Shown here in pieces: positions 56,882-64,000 of a DNA stretch of 64,000 bases (the stretch's first letter is position 1; each line of letters starts with the position of its first letter). Source of the stretch: Rhizobium sp. G21 (lineage in GTDB: Bacteria; Pseudomonadota; Alphaproteobacteria; Rhizobiales; Rhizobiaceae); assembly GCF_014158035.1 (NCBI RefSeq), contig NZ_JACFXW010000001.1:1488001-1552000 (forward strand). Direction: 5' to 3'. A program made the translations under genes and the position numbers. The notes under the pieces are model-generated. The model did no database searches. It worked only from the letters and a program-made list of their open reading frames with translations, and was not told the origin of the DNA.

Positions 56882-57243
56882 TCAGGGCTTCGGCCTCTTG
56901 TCCTTGTTGCGGGCTTCCCCGATCCTGTCCACCGGATGCGGCGCGGTCACCACGCCCACCACTCTGAGGACATTGAGGATGCCCGCGCAAAATCCCAGGA
57001 GCAGAAAAATGACCAACCCCACGGCTTGGTGGGCAGGACCAGATCCAGAAGATAGCCCAGCATCGCGCCGACGATGACGGCCGCAATGAACTCAGAGGAG
57101 ATTTTCAGCGCCTGCGAATAACCTTTCCGGTCATTGTCGCTGGCCGCTCTCGCTGCCTCCTCGGGGCTGCCTTGCGCGTGTCCCAACTCCTTGTGGAGTT
57201 TCTCCATGCGCGCTTCCAGACTGTCCTGGCGGTCGGTTTCCAT
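56882..57243 (-). CDS. atpI: ATP synthase accessory protein AtpI (frame break near 57018)
   Basis: Repaired length is 120 residues. An acidic/basic N-terminus (METDRQDSLEARMEKLHKELGHAQ) is followed by two membrane helices (FIAAVIVGAMLGYLLDLV, then LVIFLLLGFCAGILNVLRVVGVVT). It belongs to the AtpI/AtpZ-like family, which aids assembly of the c ring or handles cations. The break is in a GGGG run after KPWG: one missing G; the repaired frame stops at 56884-56882. The start at 57243 has GAGGAGG upstream and heads the operon. Confidence 0.93.
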
Positions 57244-57488
57244 TCTCGCCTCCTCACGGGCAGGGGCATTAACCCAGCATATCTGCTCGCGCAAGGCTGA
57301 AAATTGGCAAGTTCCAAACTGGAGACCCCCGCTCTCAAGCCGCGTGCACCATAGTTTCGACCTTTTTGGGAGTCAAGGCGAGCCCGCGCTCGGCATTCAT
57401 GTATTTTTAACCTGAAAATTCAGGATGTTACAGACAAGTCAGCGGGTTTTGGAAACTTTGCGCGCAATTGCCGCGGCCCTAAAGCCTA

Positions 57489-58658
57489 TCAGACCCAGCC
57501 GCCGCGATAGGTTCTGTAGAATATGTGAAGACCGATGCGGCTGACCCGCTTCATGGTGCGCGCCCAGTTCGGCCGGACATAGACGGCGTGATAATGGGTC
57601 GAATCGCCGACTTCCTTGAGGTAGATTTTGCCGGCCGTCACGGCGAGCGCCACTTCCTTGGCGGCCTCCAGGCGCGAACGCGACCAGATGATGTCCGGAA
57701 TGCGATCACAGGCGAAGGAGAACTGGCAGCGATTGCGCCAGTCCTCGTTCTGATAGACCACGCCGCAGATCGTGTTGGGGAAAGCCGGGTTGCGCACCCG
57801 GTTGAGGACCACCTGCGCCACGGCGGCCTGCCCCTTGAGGGGCTCGGTGATGGCTTCGAAATAAATGGCCTCAGCCAGGCATTTCTGTTCCTTCTCGCTG
57901 AAGACGGTCGCCGGCAGCACGTTGGCCGCCCAGCCATGCGCTTCCTTTCCGGCGTCCGGAACGAAACGGTCGCCCTGAGGCTTGGCCAGAATGGAATCGA
58001 AGGGCGATTGTTCGGCGTAATCGGGTTCCGGATCGGCGTAGGCGGTGGCGAGGCTGTCGCCCTTTTCGTTGGTGATCAGGCTTGCCAGCATGGCGGGGAC
58101 GCCATGGTCCTGAACGCGCGGCTTCACCTCATGAAAGGCGAGAGCGATCTCGATCTCCTTGCCCTTGATGGTGGGCTTCTGGAACAGCGTTACCCGCTCC
58201 TCCGTCAGTTCGGGCGCGAGGAGATGCGCCTGACGGTCGAGAATGCTGCCGGCGGTGAAACCTTGTGGGGGTCTGACGCGTTCAGACGCCAGGACCCTGC
58301 CCTTCTTGAGGCTGCGGGTTATGCGCGCCTCATCCGGCGTCTCGGGCTCTTCGCGCTTGTCGGACGACAGGGCGACCTTCTGGCCGCCGGCAAGCACGAG
58401 ACCGCGATTGGCGGGATCGTAGGCGCGGCGATCGGCGTTCTTGAAGACGATTTCGGCGCTCTGGATCGAGCCGGCGCCGATGGGGGCCATGTAGCTGCGC
58501 CAGGATGCGGCGCCGGCCGGAGCGGAGACGAGGCCGGTCACGTCGGCCTCCGCCGCGATGGTTGGGAAGAACAGCAGACCGGCAAGCGCGAAAACGCTGG
58601 GGCCCGCCCAGTCGGACGGTGTGCGCGAACGGCGCGCGGCCAAGGAACGCTTCAACAC
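57489..58658 (-). CDS. SleB-type cell wall hydrolase
   Basis: 389 residues from GTG 58658 (GGAG 9 bases upstream). An N-terminal hydrophobic segment (VFALAGLLFFPTIAAEA) acts as signal or anchor. A long linker of about 200 residues without domain follows, then the Hydrolase_2 (SleB/CwlJ) domain at about 265-385: CLAEAIYFEAITEPLKGQAAVAQVVLNRVRNPAFPNTICGVVYQ, CQFSFACD, and a C-terminal GDSTHYHAVYVRPNW. Relatives are lytic transglycosylases acting on peptidoglycan. The longer upstream frame lacks family similarity. Confidence 0.88.
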   Translation of the reverse strand: MLKRSLAARRSRTPSDWAGPSVFALAGLLFFPTIAAEADVTGLVSAPAGAASWRSYMAPIGAGSIQSAEIVFKNADRRAYDPANRGLVLAGGQKVALSSDKREEPETPDEARITRSLKKGRVLASERVRPPQGFTAGSILDRQAHLLAPELTEERVTLFQKPTIKGKEIEIALAFHEVKPRVQDHGVPAMLASLITNEKGDSLATAYADPEPDYAEQSPFDSILAKPQGDRFVPDAGKEAHGWAANVLPATVFSEKEQKCLAEAIYFEAITEPLKGQAAVAQVVLNRVRNPAFPNTICGVVYQNEDWRNRCQFSFACDRIPDIIWSRSRLEAAKEVALAVTAGKIYLKEVGDSTHYHAVYVRPNWARTMKRVSRIGLHIFYRTYRGGWV

Positions 58659-58779
58659 GTGAACGCTACTCCACAGGGACTGAAAATCATTGGCCAGACA
58701 ATGCGCTATTAACCTTGATGTTTGGTTAATCCCGGGATTTGTGGCCTTTGCGAGGCGCGGGGCTCTCCTCAAACGTAAA

Positions 58780-58800
58780 CGGGCGGCCTCAAGCCGCCCG
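58780..58800 (-). terminator. Terminator after kup
   Basis: CGGGCGGC (58780-58787) pairs with GCCGCCCG (58793-58800) around CTCAA. On the minus strand the stem is followed by GTTTACGTTT, a weak T-tail. It lies 34 bases after the kup stop. Confidence 0.6.
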
Positions 58801-58833
58801 AAAAATTCCGTGATCCGGAGAGCAACCGATCGC

Positions 58834-60744
58834 CTAAACGGTCACATGAGCGCCCAATTCCACGACACGATTGGCCGGAAGCCGGAAATAATCCGATGGA
58901 TCGGTTGCGGCGCTGGCGAGCGCGATGAACAGGCGATCCTGCCAGGAGGGCATGCCGGAATTCGCGTCGGGGATCAGTTTTCGCCGTCCGAGATAGAAGG
59001 ACGTCGACATGATGTCGAATTTCAAGCCGGTTTTCCTGAGATGGGCGAGCGCCTGGGAGACGTTTTGCGTTTCCTGGAAGCCGAAACTCAGTTCCAGAAG
59101 CTGGAAATGTTCGGAAATCCGTTCGATTCGCCCGCGTTCCTCGATCGGTACGCGCGGTCGGTTCTGCGTCTTGATCGTCAGAATGATGTTCTGGCTGTGC
59201 AGAACATGGTTGTGCTTGAGATTGTGCAGCAGCGCCGCAGGCGTCGAGGTGGGATCAGAAGTCAGGAATATGGCCGTGCCCGGGACTTCGATCGGGCCAT
59301 GCTCGCTCTTCTTCTCGAGCGACTTCACGAAAGTGCCGAGCGGAATATGCGTACGACGCGTTTTTTCGAACAGGATTTTCGTGCCGCGACGCCATGTCCA
59401 CATGATGACCACGAAGCAACCGGCGATCAACACCGGCACATATCCCCCATGGTGGAGCTTGGTCAGGTTCGAACCGAGGAAAATCGATTCGATGAACAGC
59501 AGCGGCGCGATGACCAGGACGGCCTGGAGCCGCGGCCATTTCCAGAAAGACCGCACGAAATTGTAGAGAAGGATGGTCGACACCACCATGTCGCCGGTGA
59601 CCGCGATGCCATAGGCCACCGCCAGCGATTCCGACGACTTGAACATCAGCACCAGCGCCATGACGCCGAACATCAGGATGGTGTTGACCGCCGGCAGATA
59701 GATCTGGCCGGTATTGGTGTCCGAGGTGTGGTAGATCTCCATGCGCGGCAGGAAGCCCAGATGGATGGCCTGACGCGACAGCGAGAAGGCGCCGGTGATG
59801 ACCGCCTGGCTGGCGATGATGGTGGCCACGGTGGCGAGAATGACGGCGGGAAGGCGCAGATATTCCGGAAACATCAGGAAGAACGGATCGGACAGCCCTT
59901 CCGGATTTTGGAGCACATAGGCGCCTTGGCCGAGATAATTGAGCGTGAGAGCCGGAAAGATCAGACCGAACCATGCGAGACGGATGGGCGCGCGGCCGAA
60001 ATGGCCGAGATCGGCGTAAAGCGCTTCGGCGCCGGTGACGGCGAGGAACACCGAGCCGAGCACGATGAAGCCGACCAGGCCGCTATTGGCGAGGAACCAG
60101 ACGCCGTAATAGGGGTTGAAGGCGGCGAGGATGCTGAGATCGTCGAATATGTGGTAGACGCCGATGCCGCCGAGGGTCAGGAACCAGAAGGCGGTGATCG
60201 GGCCGAAAAAGGCCGACACCGCGCCTGTGCCGCGCGATTGCACCGCAAACAGAAGGATCAGGATTACCACGGAAATCGGCACCACATAGGGATTGAGCGC
60301 CGGCGTTACGAATTTCAGGCCCTCGACGGCCGAGAGCACCGAAAGCGCCGGTGTGATCATGGCGTCGCCCAGAAACAGCGCCGCGCCGACGATGCCGATC
60401 AGCAGCAGGACGCTGGCCCGACGTTCGGACACCGCCTTGGTCACGAGAGACAGCAGCGACAGCGTTCCGCCTTCGCCGTCATTGTCCGCCTTCAACAGAA
60501 AAACGACATATTTGAGCGTGACGATCACCGTCAGGGCCCAGATGAACAGCGAGATCAGGCCGATGATCTCGATGCGGTCGACGCCGTCATGCGAGACAGG
60601 CCGCAGCGATTCGCGGAAGGCGTAGAGTGGTGACGTGCCGATATCGCCGTAGACGACGCCGACTGACCCCAGCGCCAGCGCCAGAAGCTTCTTTTGGGAC
60701 ATGGGGCCCGAGTGGCCGCCCGAATGCAGATGTGTGTCCGACAT
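58834..60744 (-). CDS. kup: Kup-family potassium uptake protein
   Basis: 636 residues with twelve or so membrane helices. The family hallmark VVYGDIGTSPLYAFRESL is at the N-terminus, then GDAMITPALSVLSAVEGL, SQAVITGAFSLSRQAIHLGFLPRMEIYHTS and TGDMVVSTIL. A cytoplasmic C-terminal domain of about 180 residues follows. It imports K+ with protons. The start MSDTHLHSGGHSG at 60744 has no strong ribosome-binding site; a longer in-frame stretch up to 60849 looks non-coding. Confidence 0.96.
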   Translation of the reverse strand: MSDTHLHSGGHSGPMSQKKLLALALGSVGVVYGDIGTSPLYAFRESLRPVSHDGVDRIEIIGLISLFIWALTVIVTLKYVVFLLKADNDGEGGTLSLLSLVTKAVSERRASVLLLIGIVGAALFLGDAMITPALSVLSAVEGLKFVTPALNPYVVPISVVILILLFAVQSRGTGAVSAFFGPITAFWFLTLGGIGVYHIFDDLSILAAFNPYYGVWFLANSGLVGFIVLGSVFLAVTGAEALYADLGHFGRAPIRLAWFGLIFPALTLNYLGQGAYVLQNPEGLSDPFFLMFPEYLRLPAVILATVATIIASQAVITGAFSLSRQAIHLGFLPRMEIYHTSDTNTGQIYLPAVNTILMFGVMALVLMFKSSESLAVAYGIAVTGDMVVSTILLYNFVRSFWKWPRLQAVLVIAPLLFIESIFLGSNLTKLHHGGYVPVLIAGCFVVIMWTWRRGTKILFEKTRRTHIPLGTFVKSLEKKSEHGPIEVPGTAIFLTSDPTSTPAALLHNLKHNHVLHSQNIILTIKTQNRPRVPIEERGRIERISEHFQLLELSFGFQETQNVSQALAHLRKTGLKFDIMSTSFYLGRRKLIPDANSGMPSWQDRLFIALASAATDPSDYFRLPANRVVELGAHVTV

Positions 60745-60758
60745 GGTCAGTTTCAGGC

Positions 60759-61739
60759 TTAAAGCCAGCCTTTCCAACGAAAGAAGAAGAAGGGGATCAC
60801 TGCCGAGACGATCATCATGATGATCGCGGCTGGATAGCCCCATGTCCATTCCAGTTCGGGCATGAAACGAAAATTCATGCCGTAGATTGAGGCGATCAGG
60901 GTCGGCGGCAAAAGCACCACCGATGCGATCGAAAAGATCTTGATGATGGCGTTCTGCTCGACATTGATCAATCCGAGCGACGCGTCGAGCAGGAAGGTGG
61001 TGTTCGACGATATGAATGCCGCATGTTCGGACAGCGTCTGCAGATCATGAACGACCGACTTGCACAGCGACCTGGCTTCGGCGTCGCCCTGGATGACCGG
61101 CGAGCCGGACAGAAACGTCATCAGCCGCGACAGAGAGGCCATGCTGTCACGCGCCTTGGAGATCAAGCGATGGTGATAACCGATTGCCGACAGAAGATTT
61201 TCGAGGAACCTGGGAGGGCGCCGCTTCACCGCCTGCTCGCCGTCGCCGAAAATGGCCAGCAGCAGCGCCTCGCCCTTCATTTCCGCCCGTTCCAGTATCT
61301 CCGCCGTCCGGTCGGAAATCGTCTCCATCAGCCTGATCAACACGGCGTGCGGCGCGCAATCGCCATTCGACATGCGACCGAGGGCGGCTGAAAACAGCTT
61401 GAAGGATTTCGGCTCGTCATAGCGCACCGTCACCAGATGCCGCTCGGTCAGCACGAAGGCGATGTCCGCCAGCTTCGGCGTCGCCGTATCGGCATGACAG
61501 AGCAGAGACGCCGTCATGTAAAGCGCCCCGCCTTCGGCGTAGAGACGGCTCGACGGTTCGATATCGTGCAGGTCCTCCCGCGTCGGAACCTCTATGCCGG
61601 TCAGGATCTGGGCGTAATGATCCTCTTCGCGCGTCGGATGAGCGAGATCGAGCCATACGACGTCGGCTGGAAGAGTCTGCAATTGCTGATCCACCGGCAG
61701 CACCATCGACTCACCGTTCGAACGGTAAGCAATGATCAT
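60759..61739 (-). CDS. corA: CorA-family Mg2+/Co2+ transporter
   Basis: About 326 residues from ATG 61739. It has a cytoplasmic domain and long stalk helices (SVVHDLQTLSEHAAFISSNTTFLLDASLGLINVEQNAIIKIFSIASVVLLPPTLIASIYGMNFRFMPEL), with the GMN motif as YGMNF between the two membrane helices. It differs clearly from the ZntB-like member at 13.1 kb (FGMNTEN) and is closer to classical CorA. It lies 14 bases upstream of kup and may share its transcript. Confidence 0.93.
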   Translation of the reverse strand: MIIAYRSNGESMVLPVDQQLQTLPADVVWLDLAHPTREEDHYAQILTGIEVPTREDLHDIEPSSRLYAEGGALYMTASLLCHADTATPKLADIAFVLTERHLVTVRYDEPKSFKLFSAALGRMSNGDCAPHAVLIRLMETISDRTAEILERAEMKGEALLLAIFGDGEQAVKRRPPRFLENLLSAIGYHHRLISKARDSMASLSRLMTFLSGSPVIQGDAEARSLCKSVVHDLQTLSEHAAFISSNTTFLLDASLGLINVEQNAIIKIFSIASVVLLPPTLIASIYGMNFRFMPELEWTWGYPAAIIMMIVSAVIPFFFFRWKGWL

Positions 61740-61905
61740 GAGCGATAAGCTCCGGACATGGTCATTCCGCGCCCCGATGGCATTGGTCGCAATCGCCCCG
61801 CGCGCCTGCGAAATGGTCAAATGTGGTCACGCGGCAAAACCCCGCGTCCGTTCAGCGAGGTTGGTATCGCGCAAAACGCGCCTGTAATCAAGACATAACG
61901 AGCCC

Positions 61906-61924
61906 GCGGCCCCGCCGGGGCCGC
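61906..61924 (-). terminator. Probable terminator of mrp
   Basis: Perfect 8-bp stem GCGGCCCC (61906-61913 with 61917-61924), 3-base loop, 29 bases past the mrp stop on the minus strand. The T-tail is weak, so it may only be a stable 3' hairpin. Confidence 0.55.
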
Positions 61925-61953
61925 ACGCGTCCAGTTTCAAGTCAGACTGGATC

Positions 61954-63102
61954 TCATTCGAATATGATCGAGGGCGCGGCGCGGGCGAGCGGCTCATTGC
62001 TGAACAGTCTGGCGGCGATGGCGCCGGCGATCTCGCGATAGACCCGCGCATGCGGTCCATCCGGCTCGGTGACGACGACCGGCGCGCCGGCATCGGATTT
62101 TTCGCGGATCGTCATCGCCAGCGGCACTTCGCCCAGGAACGGCGCGCCGATCTTTTCCGCCTCCGCGCGCGCGCCGCCATGGCCGAAAATGTCATGCGTT
62201 GTTCCACAATTGGGGCAGATGAAATGGCTCATATTCTCGACGAGACCGATCAACGGCACTTCGACCTTCTTGAACATGTTGATCGCCTTGCGGGCGTCCA
62301 GAAGGGCGAGATCCTGCGGGGTGGAAACGATCACCGCGCCCGAGAGTGGCGCCTGCTGGGCGAGCGTCAGTTGCACGTCGCCGGTGCCGGGCGGCATGTC
62401 GATCACCAGCACGTCGAGGTCGCCCCAGGCGACTTCGCGCAACATCTGCAGAAGCGCGGACTGGATCATCGGTCCGCGCCAGATCATCGCCACGTCCTCG
62501 TCGACGAGAAAGCCCATCGACATCGCCTTGAGGCCGTAATTCTCCATCGGCTTGATCAGCCGACCATCGATCTGCTGCGGACGCCCGGACAGACCGAGCA
62601 GCCGTGGCACCGACGGACCATAAATATCGGCGTCGAGAATGCCGACCTTGTAGCCCAGCGCCTGCAGGCCGAGCGCGATGTTGACCGATGTCGTGGACTT
62701 GCCGACGCCGCCCTTGCCTGAGGCGACCGCTATCATGCTCTTGACGCCTGGAATGCTTTGCTTCGGCGCGGCGCCGCGCGGCGGATGCGGATGCGCGTGA
62801 CCCTGCTGAGGCGGCGCCTGCGGTCGCGGCGGGGTCGGCTGCGAACCCGCCTTCTTGTCCGCCGTCAGCGCGGCGAAAGCGCCCTTCATGCCCGGCATCT
62901 CCTTGACTACGCGTTCCGCAGCCAGGCGCAACGGCTCAAGATCCTTGGCTTTGTCGGAGGGCACAGTGATGGAGAAATAGGCTTTGCCATCCGAGATGAA
63001 CACCTCGGACACCATGCCGAGATCGACGATATTGCCCGTCATGTCCGGGCCCCGCACGCTTTTCAGTCGCTCGAGGACATCTTTGCTGGTCACATCGCTC
63101 AT
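61954..63102 (-). CDS. mrp: Mrp/NBP35-family iron-sulfur carrier ATPase
   Basis: 382 residues. An N-terminal MIP18 (DUF59) domain (DVLERLKSVRGPDMTGNIVDLGMVSEVFISDGKAYFSITVPS) is followed by a Pro/Ala/His linker, then a ParA-type ATPase with deviant Walker A IAVASGKGGVGKSTTSVNIAL, DADIYGPSVPRLLG and DMPPGTGDVQLTLAQ. The CPNC (FICPNCGTTH) is the Fe-S-binding cysteine pair. It delivers 4Fe-4S clusters to apoproteins. ATG 63102 has AGGGG upstream; longer frames reaching 63486 lack similarity. Confidence 0.96.
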   Translation of the reverse strand: MSDVTSKDVLERLKSVRGPDMTGNIVDLGMVSEVFISDGKAYFSITVPSDKAKDLEPLRLAAERVVKEMPGMKGAFAALTADKKAGSQPTPPRPQAPPQQGHAHPHPPRGAAPKQSIPGVKSMIAVASGKGGVGKSTTSVNIALGLQALGYKVGILDADIYGPSVPRLLGLSGRPQQIDGRLIKPMENYGLKAMSMGFLVDEDVAMIWRGPMIQSALLQMLREVAWGDLDVLVIDMPPGTGDVQLTLAQQAPLSGAVIVSTPQDLALLDARKAINMFKKVEVPLIGLVENMSHFICPNCGTTHDIFGHGGARAEAEKIGAPFLGEVPLAMTIREKSDAGAPVVVTEPDGPHARVYREIAGAIAARLFSNEPLARAAPSIIFE

Positions 63103-63725
63103 CACAGGCCCCTTGTCTCGGTTTGGCCTGTAGATAGTGGAACCGCAAGGGCGCGCCAACCCGGCTCGGGAGACAAATTTCCAGTTTGCCCTCCGCGTCA
63201 CGACCATTGCCGGGATGCAGGTTCGTTGTCTGGCCCGAAACAAGTTCCGCCTTCCATGCCGGCGTCGCGAAATGCGGCGGCATGAAAGGCGGCTTGCCTT
63301 CGCGCATCCTGTTTTCGGATGCTTTTTCCAGTCCCCTCCGGACCTGACAATTGGAATGCACGAAGCGTGCCAGACACACAATCCGGTGAAAACCGCCGCG
63401 ATCCATGAGAATGCCCGGCAGCGAAGCCGGCGCAGCGCTCCTGAAGAAGCAAAATCGGTGAAGGAAGACGAAAAATAGGCGCCCAAGAAAGAACCCGCCC
63501 GGCAGGGCGCGGGCGGGTTTCTCTACATGGCGTCCCAGGACAAGCCCAGGAGGGGTATCGCCATGAAAACAATCGGTCGACATGCGCGTCGGCCGTGGTG
63601 ACCGCGCGGGGCGTGACCGCGCATATTCATTCTTGGAAACTAAACCGTCGCTTGCGCGGCGTCATCCCCCAAATGGGGTATAAATGCGACGCGGAGATGA
63701 AGCGGGCGGACTGCCGAGGGCTAAA
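63103..63725. other. 623-base region between divergent mrp and the LuxR-type gene, with two hairpins
   Basis: No convincing gene. A plus-strand hairpin GCATCC/GGATGC with TTTTT (63304-63327) and a stronger AACCCGCCC/GGGCGGGTT hairpin with TCTCT (63492-63524) look like terminators, yet no clear plus-strand gene ends before them. A short frame (63358-63478, about 40 residues, Arg/Glu/Lys-rich) ends 13 bases before the second hairpin and could be a small gene, but its ribosome-binding site is weak. A small RNA is an alternative. Confidence 0.4.
63492..63524 (+). terminator. Terminator hairpin with no assigned gene
   Basis: AACCCGCCC (63492-63500) pairs perfectly with GGGCGGGTT (63511-63519), 10-base loop, then TCTCT. 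Orientation is plus by its T-rich side; the gene it serves is unclear (see the surrounding region). Confidence 0.55.
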
Positions 63726-64000
63726 TCAGGAGATAATGCCCATGCGGAGCGCTTTCGCGACGGCTTGCGTCCGATTGACAGTGTCGAGCTTTTTCGTCGC
63801 CCTGTTGAGGTAGTGGTTGACGGTGTGTTCCGACAAATTGAGAATGTTGGAAATTTCCATGCTGGTCTTGCCCGCCGCCGTCCAGGTCAGACAGTCGATC
63901 TCGCGCTGCGTCAGGTCTTCGCCGCCTTTGCGATCCTTGCGCGCCAATTGATAGAGGCGATCGAACACGCAGGTGGAAATCATATGGAGCTGCAGCATTT
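63726..64000 (-). CDS. LuxR-family transcriptional regulator, C-terminal part (5' end outside window)
   Basis: At least 91 residues, open at the window edge. The LuxR/GerE helix-turn-helix is complete: LTQREIDCLTWTAAGKTSMEISNILNLSEHTVNHYLNRATKKLDTVNRTQAVAKALRMGII, with the conserved Glu, the recognition helix (SEHTVNHYLN) and the Val-Asn region. Sequence upstream (HMISTCVFDRLYQLARKDRK) is probably a linker from a sensor domain. The pattern resembles autoinducer-type or VisR-like regulators of rhizobia. Confidence 0.9.
   Translation of the reverse strand, partial: MLQLHMISTCVFDRLYQLARKDRKGGEDLTQREIDCLTWTAAGKTSMEISNILNLSEHTVNHYLNRATKKLDTVNRTQAVAKALRMGIIS

Noticed and set aside
58690-60633. Plus-strand open frame of 647 codons opposite kup
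   Set aside because: Antisense of kup membrane segments; the translated product is Asp/His/Arg-rich and unlike any protein.

Overview
The window is GC-rich chromosomal DNA of an alphaproteobacterium, most likely Hyphomicrobiales (Rhizobiales). The evidence is a separate F0 operon (atpI-atpB-atpE-b'-b) with the alphaproteobacterial b' subunit, split glyQ/glyS, a DUF6101 protein, an HPE1-like secreted protein, a DUF1217 repeat protein, a LuxR-type regulator of rhizobial style and several chemoreceptors. Genus cannot be fixed from sequence reading alone. Almost everything is housekeeping or envelope biology. I saw no insertion sequence, prophage, CRISPR array, tRNA or rRNA.

Layout. 0-8 kb: chemoreceptor tail ending in a NWEEF tether, pirin, dxs, a DUF930 protein, an orphan ParD-like antitoxin, a DUF4424 protein, then a histone-deacetylase-like gene coupled to xseB, and bioY with a DUF1284 gene. 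8-11 kb: crotonase and FadE-type acyl-CoA dehydrogenase behind a LiuR-like dyad. 10.9-13.1 kb: a Cache-domain membrane sensor whose stop codon overlaps the start of a pentameric ligand-gated ion channel. 13-20 kb: ZntB-like CorA, SDR, cupin, GH25 muramidase, unknown protein, Sua5, FAD-linked oxidase, ModE-like regulator. 20-22.7 kb: modABC behind a Mo-box-like palindrome. 22.7-29 kb: a six-repeat DUF1217 protein, a DUF6101 protein and a large RTX protein. 29-44 kb: ubiA, MipA/OmpV, purD, HPE1-like, ispE-moaB-DUF523, TPR-LysM protein, ispB, DUF2007 protein with a methyltransferase, S49 peptidase, ParDE-like pair, VOC protein, glyQ, aroA. 44-51 kb: histidine kinase/response regulator pair, glyS, chemoreceptor, glycosyltransferase. 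51-64 kb: radical SAM protein, rnhB, cobalamin riboswitch with bluB, F0 ATP synthase operon, SleB hydrolase, kup, corA, mrp/apbC and the C-terminal part of a LuxR regulator.

The assembly carries about 18 reading-frame breaks in 64 kb. They hit indispensable genes (purD, ispE, aroA, glyS, rnhB, atpF, atpI), and most sit in G, C, T or A runs one or two bases too short or too long. Restoring one or two bases gives normal family lengths nearly everywhere. I read these as sequence errors rather than pseudogenes and give the full repaired span for each gene.

The most interesting biology is the translationally coupled Cache sensor and pentameric channel. Next come an intrinsic terminator placed inside the F0 operon just after the c-subunit gene, the riboswitch-bluB unit, and the DUF1217/RTX region.
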